Source: Drechmeria coniospora (lineage: Eukaryota; Ascomycota; Sordariomycetes; Hypocreales; Ophiocordycipitaceae). From it: a stretch of DNA of 64,000 nucleotides. The notes beneath the pieces are model-generated. The model made no database searches and had not been told where the DNA came from. It was given only the letters and a program-made list of their open reading frames with translations. The stretch's first letter is position 1, and the number at the start of each line of letters is the position of its first letter. Made by a program: the position numbers and the translations under genes. Below, in pieces: positions 34,508 to 47,691 of the stretch. The stretch is from positions 1,426,001 through 1,490,000 of the forward strand of contig NC_054391.1 of assembly GCF_001625195.1 (NCBI RefSeq), written 5' to 3'.

Positions 34508-35266
34508 CTAGCTAGCAAGGCATGGAGCAGTGAAAGATTGGAAGCTCTGAATTGATGGCGGTTGGGCGCACCGCTCGACAAGGACTCGATGTTGAGGGGC
34601 AACAGTGTCGATGGTTCTAATGGTGCCGGTATCAGGCAGCTGGCGAGGTAAGGGCAAGACTTTGCCGCCGTCTGCAAGCACCTCCAGTGACATCAGCTCT
34701 CGCAGTTCAGCATCCAGCATCCGGTATTCAACGGGGACCAGCCAGTTTGGAAGTGAAACCTGGTTTCATTCGACACTACGCGGAAAGGGGCCATGATACA
34801 CGGCTGTTGTTGATGGAAGAGGTGTGCTTCATGGTCCCTGGTGTCAAAGGCGAGTTTTTCGGGCTCCAAGTCAATCAAACTTCTGCGAGAATGATGTTGG
34901 ATTATGGATTTTTTCATTGATGGTCTATGAATAAACGCTGACTCATCGCCACCCAATTCCTTCCTCGTTTGCCTGCAGATGCATGGCTGTACTTGGTAGG
35001 TACTCGTCCAAGACCAACGCAGTTTCCTGCATTCTGCGTTCACCAACCATCTTCTTTACAGTACGTTCGAAAATGCCTTGTGATACGTTGTTTCTGGTCA
35101 ACTTCGAGGTCGCTCTCGTTCCATGCCATGAACGGACACTACATGTAGATATTCTACGGCCCCGACACACACAATCTAGGCGGAGAGTGAAGGGATCGAT
35201 ATCCACGGCCAGTGACGACGAATGGGCCTCAAGTTCATCGACGAAGCACACGGCTAATGCGGCCAT
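34508..35266 (-). pseudogene. Fragmentary minus-strand coding-like segments
   Basis: One segment (35266 to 34943) reads MAALAVCFVDELEAHSSSLA and ends in a stop after NEEGIGWR. Another at about 34765-34508 reads NWLVPVEYRMLDAELRELMS and has a stop codon (TGA) seven codons before that text. The second looks like real protein sequence but has no start or upstream splice partner that I can find. These may be remnants related to the broken gene at 32259-34248 or chance frames. No family is recognised. Confidence 0.25.
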
Positions 35267-36491
35267 GAGGATACAAAATTATTCTTCCCTACGATCTACA
35301 CTACGGATCCACCTACAGATGCATGATGACGGAATGACTCTCCTTGCCCAGCATGGACGCCGACGCCGATCCCTCCTAATAACACTTGACAGACCAGGGT
35401 AGCAAAGGGCTTTCGGAGGACTATTCAAAGCTTGGCATTCACCGTGTCTCCGGGACCTCCGGACCCACGTCGAGTGTGCAAACTTGATGGATGATCCAAA
35501 TACATTACATGTACGGGAACACCCTCACCCACAGTCTCAGGGTTCGGCCCCGGGTCCCCCCATGACCAACGAACCCACGCCACATACGAGCCTGTACCAG
35601 ATACAGGGAATTACTCGCGCATTTGCAGTGCACCGACTATTTCTGTATCCTTACAAGTTATCACGGTTCACTTACTCCGTACTACACGAACAGATGGACG
35701 ATGGCACGCAGAGTGTGAAGCGCCAGAAACCACTTCCGTCTACTTGTACAAAGTGTGCTGTACTTGCATGTACACGTATGCATGCATTTACAAGCATAGA
35801 GGTGTACATTTAGGTGTACGTGAATTAATGAAGCACGTGCTTCATGAAGTTGGGAGAGGGGGTACTGCGTTTGATGGCCCATATTCATTCCTTGGAAGTT
35901 GACAGTTTCGATTCGAGTTCGAGTTTTCCAGTCGAGTCCAATCCTTACTCCGTTCTTAAGTACAACGTCCTTTCCCAACTGAAAGTCTGTTCCTTCCCGA
36001 CCCCACTTCAGCAGTCAAACCCCACCTCCCGTCTTCAGCGCCGGACCCGCCGCCCCACCAGCAGGAACTGGGTCCAATGCTCGCCAACGGTTGCGTGATG
36101 CCTCCCTTGTCACCATCCATGCCCGCACAAAGCACGCTGCAGGGCATCGGGGACATGGGATGTCAAGAACCGAACAACACCTTCGACTGCTCCGTACAGA
36201 GTACAACTACTTACGCCTGCTTATGCACATCTACGGAGTACGCCTGCTCATAGTTGCATTTTCTCGGGGTCCGCCGTCAAAGGCGCAACACAGACTCGTC
36301 ATTGTGTTGCACATGTCCGCCGTCGGTGCGCATCCAACCTTTCCTCCTCTTCCTCGGCCGAGACTTTCCTTGGCAGTCCTCTCTTCATTCCCGTACCGAT
36401 GGGAGTTGCATGTGCAAACACTTCGACCAAAGTGGGCTACTGAACTGTCCTCGTTCGACGTCCTCGCTGTGTCTGTCAGCGGACATACGAC

Positions 36492-37777
36492 ATGGCATCG
36501 GACCACGAGAGTAAGCAGGTCGCAAAGCCCTCCATCGACACCCTCATCTCCACCCACGACTTCGAAGCCGTCGCATCGCGCACCCTTCAACCGAAGACCT
36601 GGGCCTTCATCTCCTCGGCCGCCACGGACCTCGTCACGAAGCAGAGAAATGTGACGGCCTACGCCGACATCACTCTTCGCCCACGCACCCTCCGTGATGT
36701 CTCGCACGTTGACCTATCCACTTCCATGCTCGGCCATGGCCTGCGCGTCCCCCTTTTCTGTAGCCCCGCAGCCATGGCCGTCCTCGTTCACCCCGCTGGT
36801 GAGAAGGCCATCGGCACTGCCTGCAAGGCCTCGGGAATCGCCCAATGCGTCTCCACCAGCGCCAGCTACCCCCTGCGGCACATCACCGCGGCCGTTCGTG
36901 ACCACCCCGTCGACACTCCGCACGATATGCCCGTCTTCTTCCAGCTCTACGTTGACAAGAACCGGGAGAACACTCGGAGGCTCATCCAGGATGCCGTCGA
37001 GGCCGGCGCCAAAGCCCTCTTCCTCACCGTCGACTGCCCGGTGCCCGGTAAGCGTGAGGCCGACGAGCGTGTCCAAGCCGACGTCGCCGTCACGTCTCCA
37101 CTCTCGGGAGCCACGGCCGGCCACGACTCCAAAGGAAGCGCGCTCGGCCGTACCATGGGACGATTCATCGACCCCGCCCTCTCCTGGTCTGACATTCCGT
37201 GGATCCGAAGCTGTGCCCCTGGTCTGCCCCTCGTCCTGAAGGGCATCCAGACAAGCGAAGATGCTGTCCTCGCCATGCAGGCCCGAGTCGACGGCATCGT
37301 CGTCTCCAATCACGGCGGCCGCAGCCTCGACACGACCCCTGCCGCCATCCTGATCTTGCTGGAGCTTCGAAGAAACTGCCCCGACCTCTTTGACCGCATG
37401 GACGTCTATGTCGACGGCGGAATCAGCCGTGGGACCGACATCTTCAAGGCCCTATGTCTCGGAGCCAAAGCCGTTGGCATCGGTCGCGGAACATTGTTTG
37501 CTGTCAACTATGGTTACGAGGGCGTTGTCCGATACATCGAAAGTGAGTCACCGACATGTCAGCCGCTTCGTCGCGCCTCCGTCGTCCGAGTATCGAATCC
37601 TAACGAGATCCCCCCGCATCAGTTTTGCGGGATGAGCTAGAGACGACGATGAAGCTTTGCGGTGTCACCAGCCTTCAAGAGCTCCACCCCGGATACTTGA
37701 ACACTCTCGCCGTAGACCATCTCATCCCTCCCAAGCCCAAGGCGCCGGCCTCCGCTTCCATCAATAGTCGCTTATGA
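36492..37777 (+). CDS. FMN-dependent 2-hydroxyacid oxidase/dehydrogenase
   Basis: Two exons, 36492-37542 and 37623-37777, give 401 residues. The donor is GTGAGT and the acceptor CATCAG, in phase 1. The whole protein is the FMN-binding TIM barrel of the glycolate oxidase/lactate dehydrogenase family, with no cytochrome b5 domain, so it is not a full cytochrome b2. Visible motifs are ITLRPRTLRDVSHVDLST, FCSPAAMAVLVHP, FFQLYVDKNRE, LTVDCPVPGKRE, VLKGIQTSEDA, and the active-site VVSNHGGRSLD with catalytic His274 and the following Arg. DGGISRGTDIFKAL and the phosphate-binding GIGRGTLFAVNYG follow. It oxidises an L-2-hydroxyacid to the 2-oxoacid, but lactate, glycolate or a longer acid cannot be told apart here. 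No peroxisomal SKL-type C-terminus is present (ends NSRL). Confidence 0.93.
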
Positions 37778-38006
37778 CGGTGCATGTCTCACAGAAATAG
37801 CATTAGCAACCGAACCAACTCCGTAACCGAGGGAGAAACTTTGATTAATCTCAGTACACACATCATGGCTGTACAATGTTATCTCTTCCGGTAGCTGTGC
37901 GACCTGGACAGGAAGCGTCTACTTGAATATTTTTCCCAGATAACAAAATGATGGCCGCTCTTCCGCGACGTCATACGACTGTGCAACCTTCTCGAACACC
38001 TTTGCG

Positions 38007-39018
38007 TCAGGCTTCATTCTGGCCCGTCTGCGTTCCAGCCTGCGTTTCTGTCTGCGTGCCGGCCTGTGTGCGTGATTGCGAGGGTAACCCTAGCCTGACC
38101 GAGCGCGCCTGCGGTTGCTGCCTCGCTTCGCCAGGCTTGCGCCGCCGGATTGTAACCCTCAGGCTCTTTCTCCATTTGCGGTACAGCCATATGCTCGCAA
38201 TCAAAAGCGCCAGAGCACCTAGAATGGTGACGAGCCCAGTTGTCAGCGCCCCGGGGGCTAACAGGTTCATGCCACAGATTCGACCAACCTAAGCTCCCCA
38301 AGACGGTGCTGGCAACCCCCCAAGCAGGAGGGCTCGTCGAAGATGGGGAGAGAGAGGTTGCGAGAGGGGGTGGAGGCGCTGCATTGGTCAGCCGTGGCGG
38401 TGACATCGGTTCCGTTTCTGTCGGGGTTGAGGCAGTCAAGGTGTTCACAGGAATCGTGTCGCGACTGGTGGCCGGTGCTGTGGTGTATCGTAAGATCGTT
38501 TCCGTGATCCTGTCGGCGCCGCAGACGAAGAGGGAGAAACCCGTGAGGTTTTCGTCGTCGGCGAATATATTTGTCTTGCAGTACGGTGCAACGTCTCCGT
38601 AGCTGTGCAGCCCCAAATTCCGTCAGCTCAACTCCCGCCTTCACAGCATCCAGACGCTTCGAACAGCGAGACTCAGCTTGCCATTCGCGCACCAAACCAG
38701 ATCTGAATCACGGATCGAGCCGTCCAGTTTTCCATGATATTTGTCGCGGCACGTCGTAGAGACATGGCATCTGCCTCGTGTTGGACTCCAGCAGCAACCG
38801 ACGACGCTGTTCACTCGATCAACGCCGCAGCTCTGCCCTGGGCGGCAAGTGAGCGGCGACGCTGGGGATAGTCAGCGGCCAATGCCAGCACGAGCGAGCC
38901 CGATAGTTCTACCTGGGTTTCCAGAAACCCATCCGCAGGTGTCTCTGGCTACGTCAACGTGCTGGACGGTCACCGTGAGGGGACGAAGCTGAGAGTTGGG
39001 CTGATGGCTCGAGAACAT
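38007..39018 (-). CDS. Cys-rich single-pass surface protein
   Basis: Exons in transcript order: 38913-39018, 38693-38861 and one starting at 38602, with phases agreeing. They build a Cys-rich ectodomain: TCGWVSGNPASPLTC, CGVDRVNSVVGCCW, RCHVSTTC and DLVCYGDVAPYCKTN. This spacing (CGW..P..SPLTC...CCW...C..TC...C...PYC) is a recurrent design in secreted or membrane proteins of filamentous ascomycetes. A Ser/Thr/Pro-rich stalk follows, then in the last exon GLVTILGALALLIASIWLY as the single helix, a basic stop-transfer KWRK and a tail with repeated TQ words (GTQTETQAGTQTG). The last intron is not certain. One option joins a GTGAAC donor near 38450 to the acceptor CTTAG near 38291. No signal peptide is visible from the ATG at 39018, so an upstream exon may be missing. 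Function unknown. Confidence 0.65.
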
Positions 39019-41398
39019 GGTGTTCCAAATCGACGCAAGGTAGGATAACGGAATCCAATGACGCGCGAGGCGGGACGGGGAGAAGTCAGCAAGTTCAAAT
39101 AACACATCGGTGGACAAGAGGGACAGGCATGATTGCCTGGTACAGTTCTGGCGATGGAGTCGTCAATGCGTCATCCCGCTATGCACACGAACGTTGGGAC
39201 AAGACTATCCAGAAAGGGGCATCTGGTGCGGCTTTGATTTTATCCGCCTCGTTTGCTCTGCCGTGCTTCCGTGGTACTCGCACCATGGCGCGGACAAGGC
39301 GAGAAAGCAAGTGGCAGCGCTCCCACGATTCAAACGACAGGTAAGAACCGCCGAGGGGAGTGATCGACGACTCGTCCCTACCAGGACACAGCTCCCTCCT
39401 GCTGTGCCATGATGCATGGTGGGGGTGTCGGGTTGAACTTGCTAACGGCACAATGACCAACTGCTGGTGACCTGTGCTGTACGACCTGTGACTTGAGGGG
39501 GATACTGGCAGAGCAGAGAGACTAGTCGAACGGCTGGCAACGGGCAGAGGATGTTTTGCCAACGATACGCGGCGAGGTCCTGCGAGGCAGGTAGGTAGTT
39601 CGGAGGCTGGACCCAGAAGTGCTTAGTCTGGCAAGGTAGGGCGGCTTGCCTCTTCAACCGCAGGCAATGGACGGATACAGTGGGTGGTTATTGAGGCGCG
39701 CACCGCAAAGTCGAAAGATCCATGACCTTGTCGACCAGCCGAAGGGTTGGTCAAATCGGTTTGGTCTGGGCTCTCGATTTGCACATAGTAAGCCGTCTCG
39801 GCCGTCGCCAATGCGGCGAGGCCGGCTTAGCAGAGACATGCATGCATTTCAGACCCAGAACCAGAACGAGACCGCCCGTTGAAGCTCCCGAAAAAGAAAG
39901 GAGCGGAACTAGCCGACGAATCCCTACCGACGGATCGCTGCGACTGGGAGCACAATTACTGTAGAAGTACTTAAGTACAGTTGCAGTACTTGCTTGGGTG
40001 TAAGTAGGTAAGTGAGTGCATGTATTCCGTACAGCCCACGAGGTACTCGTTCGTGGTATTAGTGGATGATGGAAATCTGATTTTGTATTATTACAGTACG
40101 TCGTATTGCCGTACCGACCGAACTGGGAAGAGACGGAACGGAACGGCGCGTTCTTCAAGCTCGGGTTTTGCAAGGGCCCTTTTTATTGACTCAGCCGCAA
40201 CCCAACGGACTGTTCGACCCAGCGGTCATGAATGGAGCGTGAGTCGAGTAGGGACGTGTATGAGCCATTGGAGCAGCACCAGTTATGGAGAAGTAGAGAA
40301 TTCCCATTCGCTTCCCAACAGAAGCGGTGGCGTAAAGCCGAAGTGATGATTGACCAAGGGAGGGAGGGAGGTGGTCAAATGCAATTCCGATTCGTTGCTC
40401 TCCATTCCCACGATATTCACGAGGACCGGAGAATACAAAGAACGATGCGCAGCAGGCGAAGACGATTCGTCGTCCTGCAAGATCGACTTCCCAAATCAAG
40501 ATTCGGCAGGCAAGAAAGGCTTGACGGCCGTGTGCGACAGGGGTCATGGCCCAACCCAGCTGAACGGATGCACATGGCGGCGACGCTAATGCTCGACTTG
40601 GCTGCGGAGAGCGCGCCCGAACGTCATCATTGGGCCATCTTTCGACTGCTCTTTCTCTAGCGGCTAAGCGGGTGGTTGAACTGAAGGAGGCACCCAAGCC
40701 AGGCTCGGAGAATGGCTGGACTTGGCAGCTTGGCTTGGCTCGGCCACCTGGTACAGACACGTACAGCGCCGCTGCTGCTCGTATTGCTCCGCATGCCTGC
40801 TGCTCCGCTGACAGTCGTGCTCGCTGTTCATGGAGTCCATGCCTCTGGTGCGCGAATACGAGTACGTGCAGTATACAAGTACTTGAAGGTGCGTAAGTAT
40901 GTACTTGCTGGTGAATACTCTGATCCGTACTCCGTGCGGAGATGCTGTAATAATAATTCTGGACCACTTGCGGCAGAATCTAATTGCATGGGTACTTGGA
41001 TGGGGATGCCGCAGGTGAGAAGGAGCTTCCAAGTACTCCGTACAGTACGCAATACATGGACTTGTAGGCAGGAGTACAGGCAAGTATACATGCAAGGACG
41101 AGTCGAGCAGAGGTACTTAGACCTGCATGTATATGTAGATAATTGTCGCACAAGAAGGTACATTCTTGAGGATATCGCCCGCGCCTGCGTCTACAAGTAA
41201 GTACGTCGTAATTACACGTTGAAGTACTTACAGTACTTGTGTGGCCGGCACACGTGCCGGCCAGCCGAGAACACCTACCTGCCTGCTCCTTCACAAGCCA
41301 TGCAACAAGGCCTGACGACTGACTTGATGGCGTGACCGACTGACAGTCAAGTACGGCTAGCCAGCCGTACAATCAGGCACAGTCTCGGGCCCAGGTAA

Positions 41399-42064
<666 letters not shown>

Positions 42065-44419
42065 TAGCCCTTCGTACGGGACTTATCATACCTGGACTGT
42101 CTTTCTCAAGGAACCGCACTTGGATGTCGAATGACAGGAATAGGACGGCGCTACGTCTGCCCTAGTGCACAGTATTTGGGTGTATTCTCTGTTGTGGATT
42201 GGCTATCCTAGTAGGTTGCTGCAGATGTACCAAGATGTTTGCGTTGCTAGTAGCACGAGCAACCACGTAGTAGCCAAGAGAGCTTGCCTCGAGCTGCCTA
42301 CCGCTCGCTGTTCACGGCATTCAAAAGGTTCTCAGGCAGGAAGTGACGTCTGCTGGAGGTGCACCGGCTCTGCAGCGCCCGCCCGTACGAATTTGGAAAT
42401 GTTTGCGACTTGCGCCTGCATTCTCGCTCTTTTCTTCCTTCAATCGCCGTGGGGCCTGACGCCATGGCATCAGGCGCTCCTCCCGCCGCCGGCCTCAGAA
42501 ATCGAACCTCAACCGAGAGGCCGAAACGGCCACCAGAGTCGTCGGGAGCTGATGTGGTGGTAGGGATGGCTGCAGTCGTAAGAGTAGGCGTACGGAGTAC
42601 GGAGTACATGTGCATGCATTGCTCCGTTGTACGTTCGTACCATGTTCGTACTAACCTGGGCCTATTGTGCACCTGCAGGATGCCGTATGCTCTACGCTGC
42701 ACGTTGCACGCTGCATGCTGCACGCCAGCATCCTGCCAGCGAGGCAACACAGCAGCACAACGCCGTGACGCACATAAGAGACAAAACGGCAGCACGGGAA
42801 GCGCAGGCGGCGCAGGTGGCACAGCCGCACCGCAGAAAGAAAGCCACAGGTCATTTGGAACTCCGCCGACCCCGGACCACCTGAAGGTGTGGAGATGGCG
42901 ACACCGATTGTGTGATGGATGTGCGCACAGCGACGTCGCTTCGCACCACCGGCATTGTGCTGTGGCATTCGTGTGGTGCAAGAATCGCGGCTGTCTCTCC
43001 CTGGCGGCCTCTCCGTCATCTCCGGGTCTCGCCGTCTCGGGTATGCTCTGACTTTGAGCCACCTCCTTCCCAATGACCTGCACATTCGAAGTGCTGGCGG
43101 GCGGGAGTCTGGACTGGACGACGGGAAGACGAGACCTGCGGCAGCGTTTGTGCCTGTCGCTGCTCCGTCGCTAATACCAACCCGCTGGATGGATTCACTC
43201 TCAGACACGCCCACCGCTGAGAGACACGCCGCCGTGACACGCCCTCTGCGACACGCCCTCTGCGAGAAACCCACAGCGACAGGCCGACAGCCACGGCCAC
43301 CACGACGCCTTCACGTGTGCTCGAGCGGATGCGTGCAAGCGGAAGCGGGCCCGCCGACCAGCCATGCTACCCATGCCCCCCTCATGCTCGATCCAGCACG
43401 GGCTCTGTGAACATGGATGGCGAGGGCTGCCGAGGGCTGCAGGTCTCGCAGGAGCCCGCTGCAGCCGCTCCATGGTGGGACATGTATACATGCAAGCATA
43501 CGTACATGGAAGTACATACGGAGCAAGTAATACTAGGAGTCCAGTCACATGTTCGGACGCGCGGCATGGTTTTCCTTTCGTACACGAATAGGTGTACATG
43601 TACGGAGTACATGGTACCACTACGCCGTACTGAGCTGAGCGTACGAAACAGGCACACGCGCACCATGCATGCATGTTGTATTGGCAGTACGAGCGGTGCG
43701 AAGTAATAATGCAATGACTCTTGGTAGTAAGAGGGCCCGAACCGGATTGATTAGCAGCAGCATTGGCGCTAGGGGCGGCCCTGCAAGGCTACCATACCTA
43801 CTACCTAGGTAGCTGAGCACGGTGGTGCGGTGGCCAGTCCGAAGGTAGGGGGAAGAGCCATCCACTAATTACCCCTTTGGAGATGCTGAGTCCCTTCTAA
43901 GGTTCTTGCGTCCCGACGGCTGCGCTTGTTCGCATCGTCCAACAATACTTGGCACTTGGTACTCCGTTCAGAGTAGTTGTGCACGCTAGCACAGTTCTAC
44001 TAATTTATAATTGTACTGCTTCCTGGAGTTACCGCACCTACACACTGTAATACGTCCTATACTCAGTATGTACTTAAGTACCTAGGTAAATACTTAGTTG
44101 TATCCAGGCATACAGGTCTCTCTTGCCAAGTACTACGTACCAACCTACCAACTTAAGTAAGTACTGTACTTACTTGCAACTACAACACTCGTGCACTACG
44201 GAGTAGGTCCATACCTAGTAGGTACCGGGTTCGGTACCTACATGTACAGTACAGTAGGTGCATATGTGGTAGCATACGCCTGTACATGTACTTGTACATG
44301 CACAGTATGTGCAGAATGTACAGTATGTTGTACCTCGGGCCTCGTTTTTTCCATTGCAACCCGCTGAGGACACCCACGTTGCATTGAGGGAACTCGGAAG
44401 CCGGCTCTCCCCTCCCTGA

Positions 44420-44566
44420 CACGCCCACCGTCCCCCTTCCACGTCCACTTCCAGTTCTCACTCCCAAGCTCACGCCCACTCTCACTCCCACTCCCACGCC
44501 AACCCTCACTCCCTCTCGCCAGTTCCCACTCCCACTCGTCGATTCCCACTCCCACTGCCACCCACT
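44420..44566. repeat. Degenerate CTCCCA-type C-rich tract
   Basis: An imperfect run of ACTCCC/CGCCCA words with about 6-bp periodicity. No purines other than A occur in most units. On the minus strand it is GT/GA-rich and yields low-complexity frames. Confidence 0.7.
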
Positions 44567-46142
44567 TGGCCGATCGACACGCATCAACCAAATGCTCATT
44601 ATCATGATGCCTTGCCACCCCCAATGTCGTAGTCGGCCCCCGCCTTGGCGTCTTCGTCAACAACCGTCGCCTCGCCCTGTTCCACTTCCAAGTGAGTGTT
44701 GATTGCGGTGGCTAGAAGGAAAGACACCACGTACGTATACTTCAGTACATGTATAAGTGTACGGGTAGCTGCAAGTATGCGGCCTGCGCTCGCACCTGCA
44801 CGAGTACAACGGATACTGGTACTTGCGACAAAACAGCAAGGCTGATGACAGGAAGCCCATGCACGCATCCCAGCATCCCCGGTACGCCTCAAGCTAGCCT
44901 CGACCCTGTGGCGTCGCCTGCCCCCCTCCCCCCGTGATGCACCATGGCCGCGGCAGCCCTTGTCCATATCTCGGTTGGCCTCTCGCGTTGTTGGATCCCC
45001 TGGTCCCTCCCCTCGCCCATCTACGCGGCTGAGATTTACGGTTTGCTTGCTCGATCTTTGTACGCCGTGACGCTGCCATCACCATCACCGCCCCAACCCC
45101 AACCCCAACCTCAATCCCAACCACGGCGACAACCCTGAGACTCGTCCTGCTGTCCCGTGCTATTGAAACGTAGTCTGCCGTAGCTACATGTCGGCACGTT
45201 CTGCGAGTGAATGATTGCTGCGCCTGCTGTTTCCTTTACATCTATGACGAGTGTGTGTAAGTGTATGAACAGTAATCCATCGTTCACGCTCAGTCCGCCT
45301 CCGCGTTTAGCTTGTTACCCACTCTCAGCACCACCTGCTCTTGCTTCCACACTTGGGCCTTGTTTTTTTCTTTTTCTGCCCGTTGCCCTTTTTCGGAATG
45401 CCGTCTTTCCCTCCTCATTGCCACCGAACGATCTGGGAAGACAAACAATTCCCATCCAGTCCTGCCCCTCTTGCCACCCCGGGGCGTGTTCCCTTGGGCT
45501 TGATTCTCGCCAGGGTAGGTGCAAGTACGAATTACTCGTTGTAGTATCCATGTACACTTACATATATAGTCCCTTCGATGGCAGACGAGCACATGGCAAC
45601 ATTTATTAGCCTCAAACACCTCTCCCTGGCATCGTCTTCGCCTTCGACATGACCCTTGACTCGTACAATTGCACATCGACATTCGATCATCCACATCGCT
45701 ACGCTTCATTTTTCGACCTATGCAGACACAACCATACGACATAAGCTTACGACTACCATCTGCTGCGAGACGGGGAGTTCTCGAGCCGATTGCTCCTCCG
45801 CTTTGTTACCACCATCACCGATCCCAGACGGCACCGTTTCTTCATTGCTTGGTTCCATTTTTCTCTCTGAAATTCTATACCCGTCCATTGACTCGGCTCA
45901 GGAGCGAGTCGAGTCAATCGAACTCACCTCCCGAATACAAGGTCCAGTGGCCAATATAACGTCATCACCTCGCTCACCCGCCGCGCTCTCTGCCCTCTCT
46001 GCGACACATTATCTTGCCCTCGGCCGCATCTGGGGAGCATGAAGGGTCACCCTGATCCGTTGTCAACCTTCACCACTGCGCGAAATTCCTCGCCCTGTTG
46101 GGCCGCTGCAAATCTCGGCCTCGCTCCGTCTCCGCCATCGAC

Positions 46143-46759
46143 ATGTCGAGACCATTTCATCATGTAAGCCGCAAGAGTTCTCCCTTCCTGACCGGAGCGT
46201 TCTTCCAACATCACATCCTCTCCATCTTGCTGATTCTTCTATTCAGCCCTTCCAGGAAGCCCAGTTTGACATGTTCGATTGGTATCCCACGTACCAAGCC
46301 TGCCTTCGCTTCTTTGTCGAACATGGCCAGCATGACAATCCCGTGCAAACGGTCGCCGCCATAGTCAACATCAAACTTCCATTTCAGAAATCAGTCACTG
46401 GTGCTTCGCCTGCGCCCACCAACCCTGACGTCGTCCTCGTCCTGCCCTACGTCCGCCGCCTTGTCGCCACCGGATTCGACACGCCCGCCGTCCTCCACGG
46501 CTTCTTCGGCGACGACTGGCAACAAGGCATCGGCCCCATACACGAGTCGGAGCGGAGGAACTACCTCTTCGCCGCCAAGAGCGACACCTGGCTTAAGGTC
46601 AAGGCCAACTACGACATGGACGAAGATCAGGCCGTCCCATTCCTACGTCCCTTACAGAGCGTGACGGAAAAGGAGATCGTCAACGCAGAGGCATGCTGGA
46701 GTGAGTGGCTGGCCATGCAGGACTGGATGCTCGGCCCGAGGGCTCCCTCCAGGGGCTAG
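46143..46759 (+). CDS. Small conserved fungal protein, function unknown
   Basis: Two exons, 46143-46163 and 46247-46759, give 177 residues. Exon 1 encodes only MSRPFHH, then comes donor GTAAGC with acceptor TATTCAG, phase 0. The body reads QEAQFDMFDWYPTYQACLRF, VNIKLPF, VVLVLPYVRRLVATGFDTPA, VLHGFFGDDWQQGIGPIHE and SERRNYLFAAKS, ending AMQDWMLGPRAPSRG. It is rich in Trp and aromatic residues and has no membrane helix. I recall close relatives in other Sordariomycetes annotated only as hypothetical or, dubiously, as an apoptosis inhibitor (ilp). I would not adopt that name. It is soluble and probably nuclear-cytosolic by default. Confidence 0.75.
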
Positions 46760-47691
46760 TTGCTGTTCGAGGAGCCGTTTATTCCGAATCGGATTGAGAG
46801 GGAATTCTAGCAATCAGCCGCATCAAGGGCCACAAGCCGGCGCGAACCCTGCTAATGTTGCTTACGGAAGTCGGCACTCGCCCCGTAGTGCGCCTTTCCC
46901 CGCCGCCGTCGCAACAGAGACGCCAGGAACGACTTGTCTTGGGCACGGGTGGAAGGCGTGTATAACACACCGTTGGAGCGGAGAAACCATCGGTCAGCTC
47001 ATTTCACTAACCGGCCTGGGAAATCGGTTGGGAGGGCGGCGGCATATGATATAATTCTCAGGGGTGCCATCGCCATCGGCGGGATCGCCACCTGGAGAGA
47101 TGGTGTGGTAACCCAGACTGTGGCTAAGCTCATGCATGGCTTTGCTTCACTCTGGGACACGTGGACAGCCGGTACGGTACGGCTCTGACAAAAAAAGACG
47201 AAGTCCATACCCTAGCAAGTCATCATTGTTGACTCTTATTCTCTATCATCCACTTCCATCGAGTCCATGCTCCCGCCTGCCTAGTCTGGCACACACGCGT
47301 GTCTATTACATGTATACACCAAGGAGGCCAATGTTGCGTCACCGACAGATATACGAGAGCAAAAGGGAACAGACCTCGACGGATGACGGATAGAGAATTC
47401 CGCGTCCACGACTTGCCTGAGATCTGCCTCTGCCGAGCAGCACACAACCCCCATCTCATAGTAATAATGCAAAGCATGCCGAACTCCATACCCTCCCGCT
47501 GCCCACTGCGCGGGGAATATTCGGCATACGTGAAATACGGCGAGGAATGCAACCGACCTCACCTTGCCAAAACGCCGCAACCAAATCTTCATCCAAGGCA
47601 TAAACTCACAGCCGTGCGGCGGCCGCAGTCATGTACCAGAGCCGAGCGTATAGAGCGTAGTGCACCGACAACTCTTCCGAAAACATCCGTC
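46760..47691. other. Convergent 3' region between the small protein gene and set1
   Basis: About 930 bp between two facing stop codons. Open frames are short and on both strands, and I see no domain. It should hold both 3' untranslated regions. Confidence 0.6.

Larger units (their letters stand above)
31555..36491. other. Atypical low-GC block with decayed frames
   Basis: About 4.9 kb between the 14-3-3-like gene and the hydroxyacid oxidase. By eye it is AT-richer than the flanking genes. It holds a 64-bp perfect duplication, a CGT run, broken minus-strand frames at 32259-34248 and 34508-35266, and after 35480 more dispersed GTAC motifs plus the oxidase promoter. No intact gene can be supported. 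Confidence 0.5.

Noticed and set aside
40191..40967. A 258-residue minus-strand frame in the gene-poor island
   Set aside because: It has no domain, irregular composition and overlapping frames on both strands. It is not supportable as a gene.
42298..43083. A 261-residue minus-strand frame with plus-strand frames opposite
   Set aside because: Both strands are open over the same stretch, composition is low-complexity Arg/Cys/His, and there is no recognisable domain.
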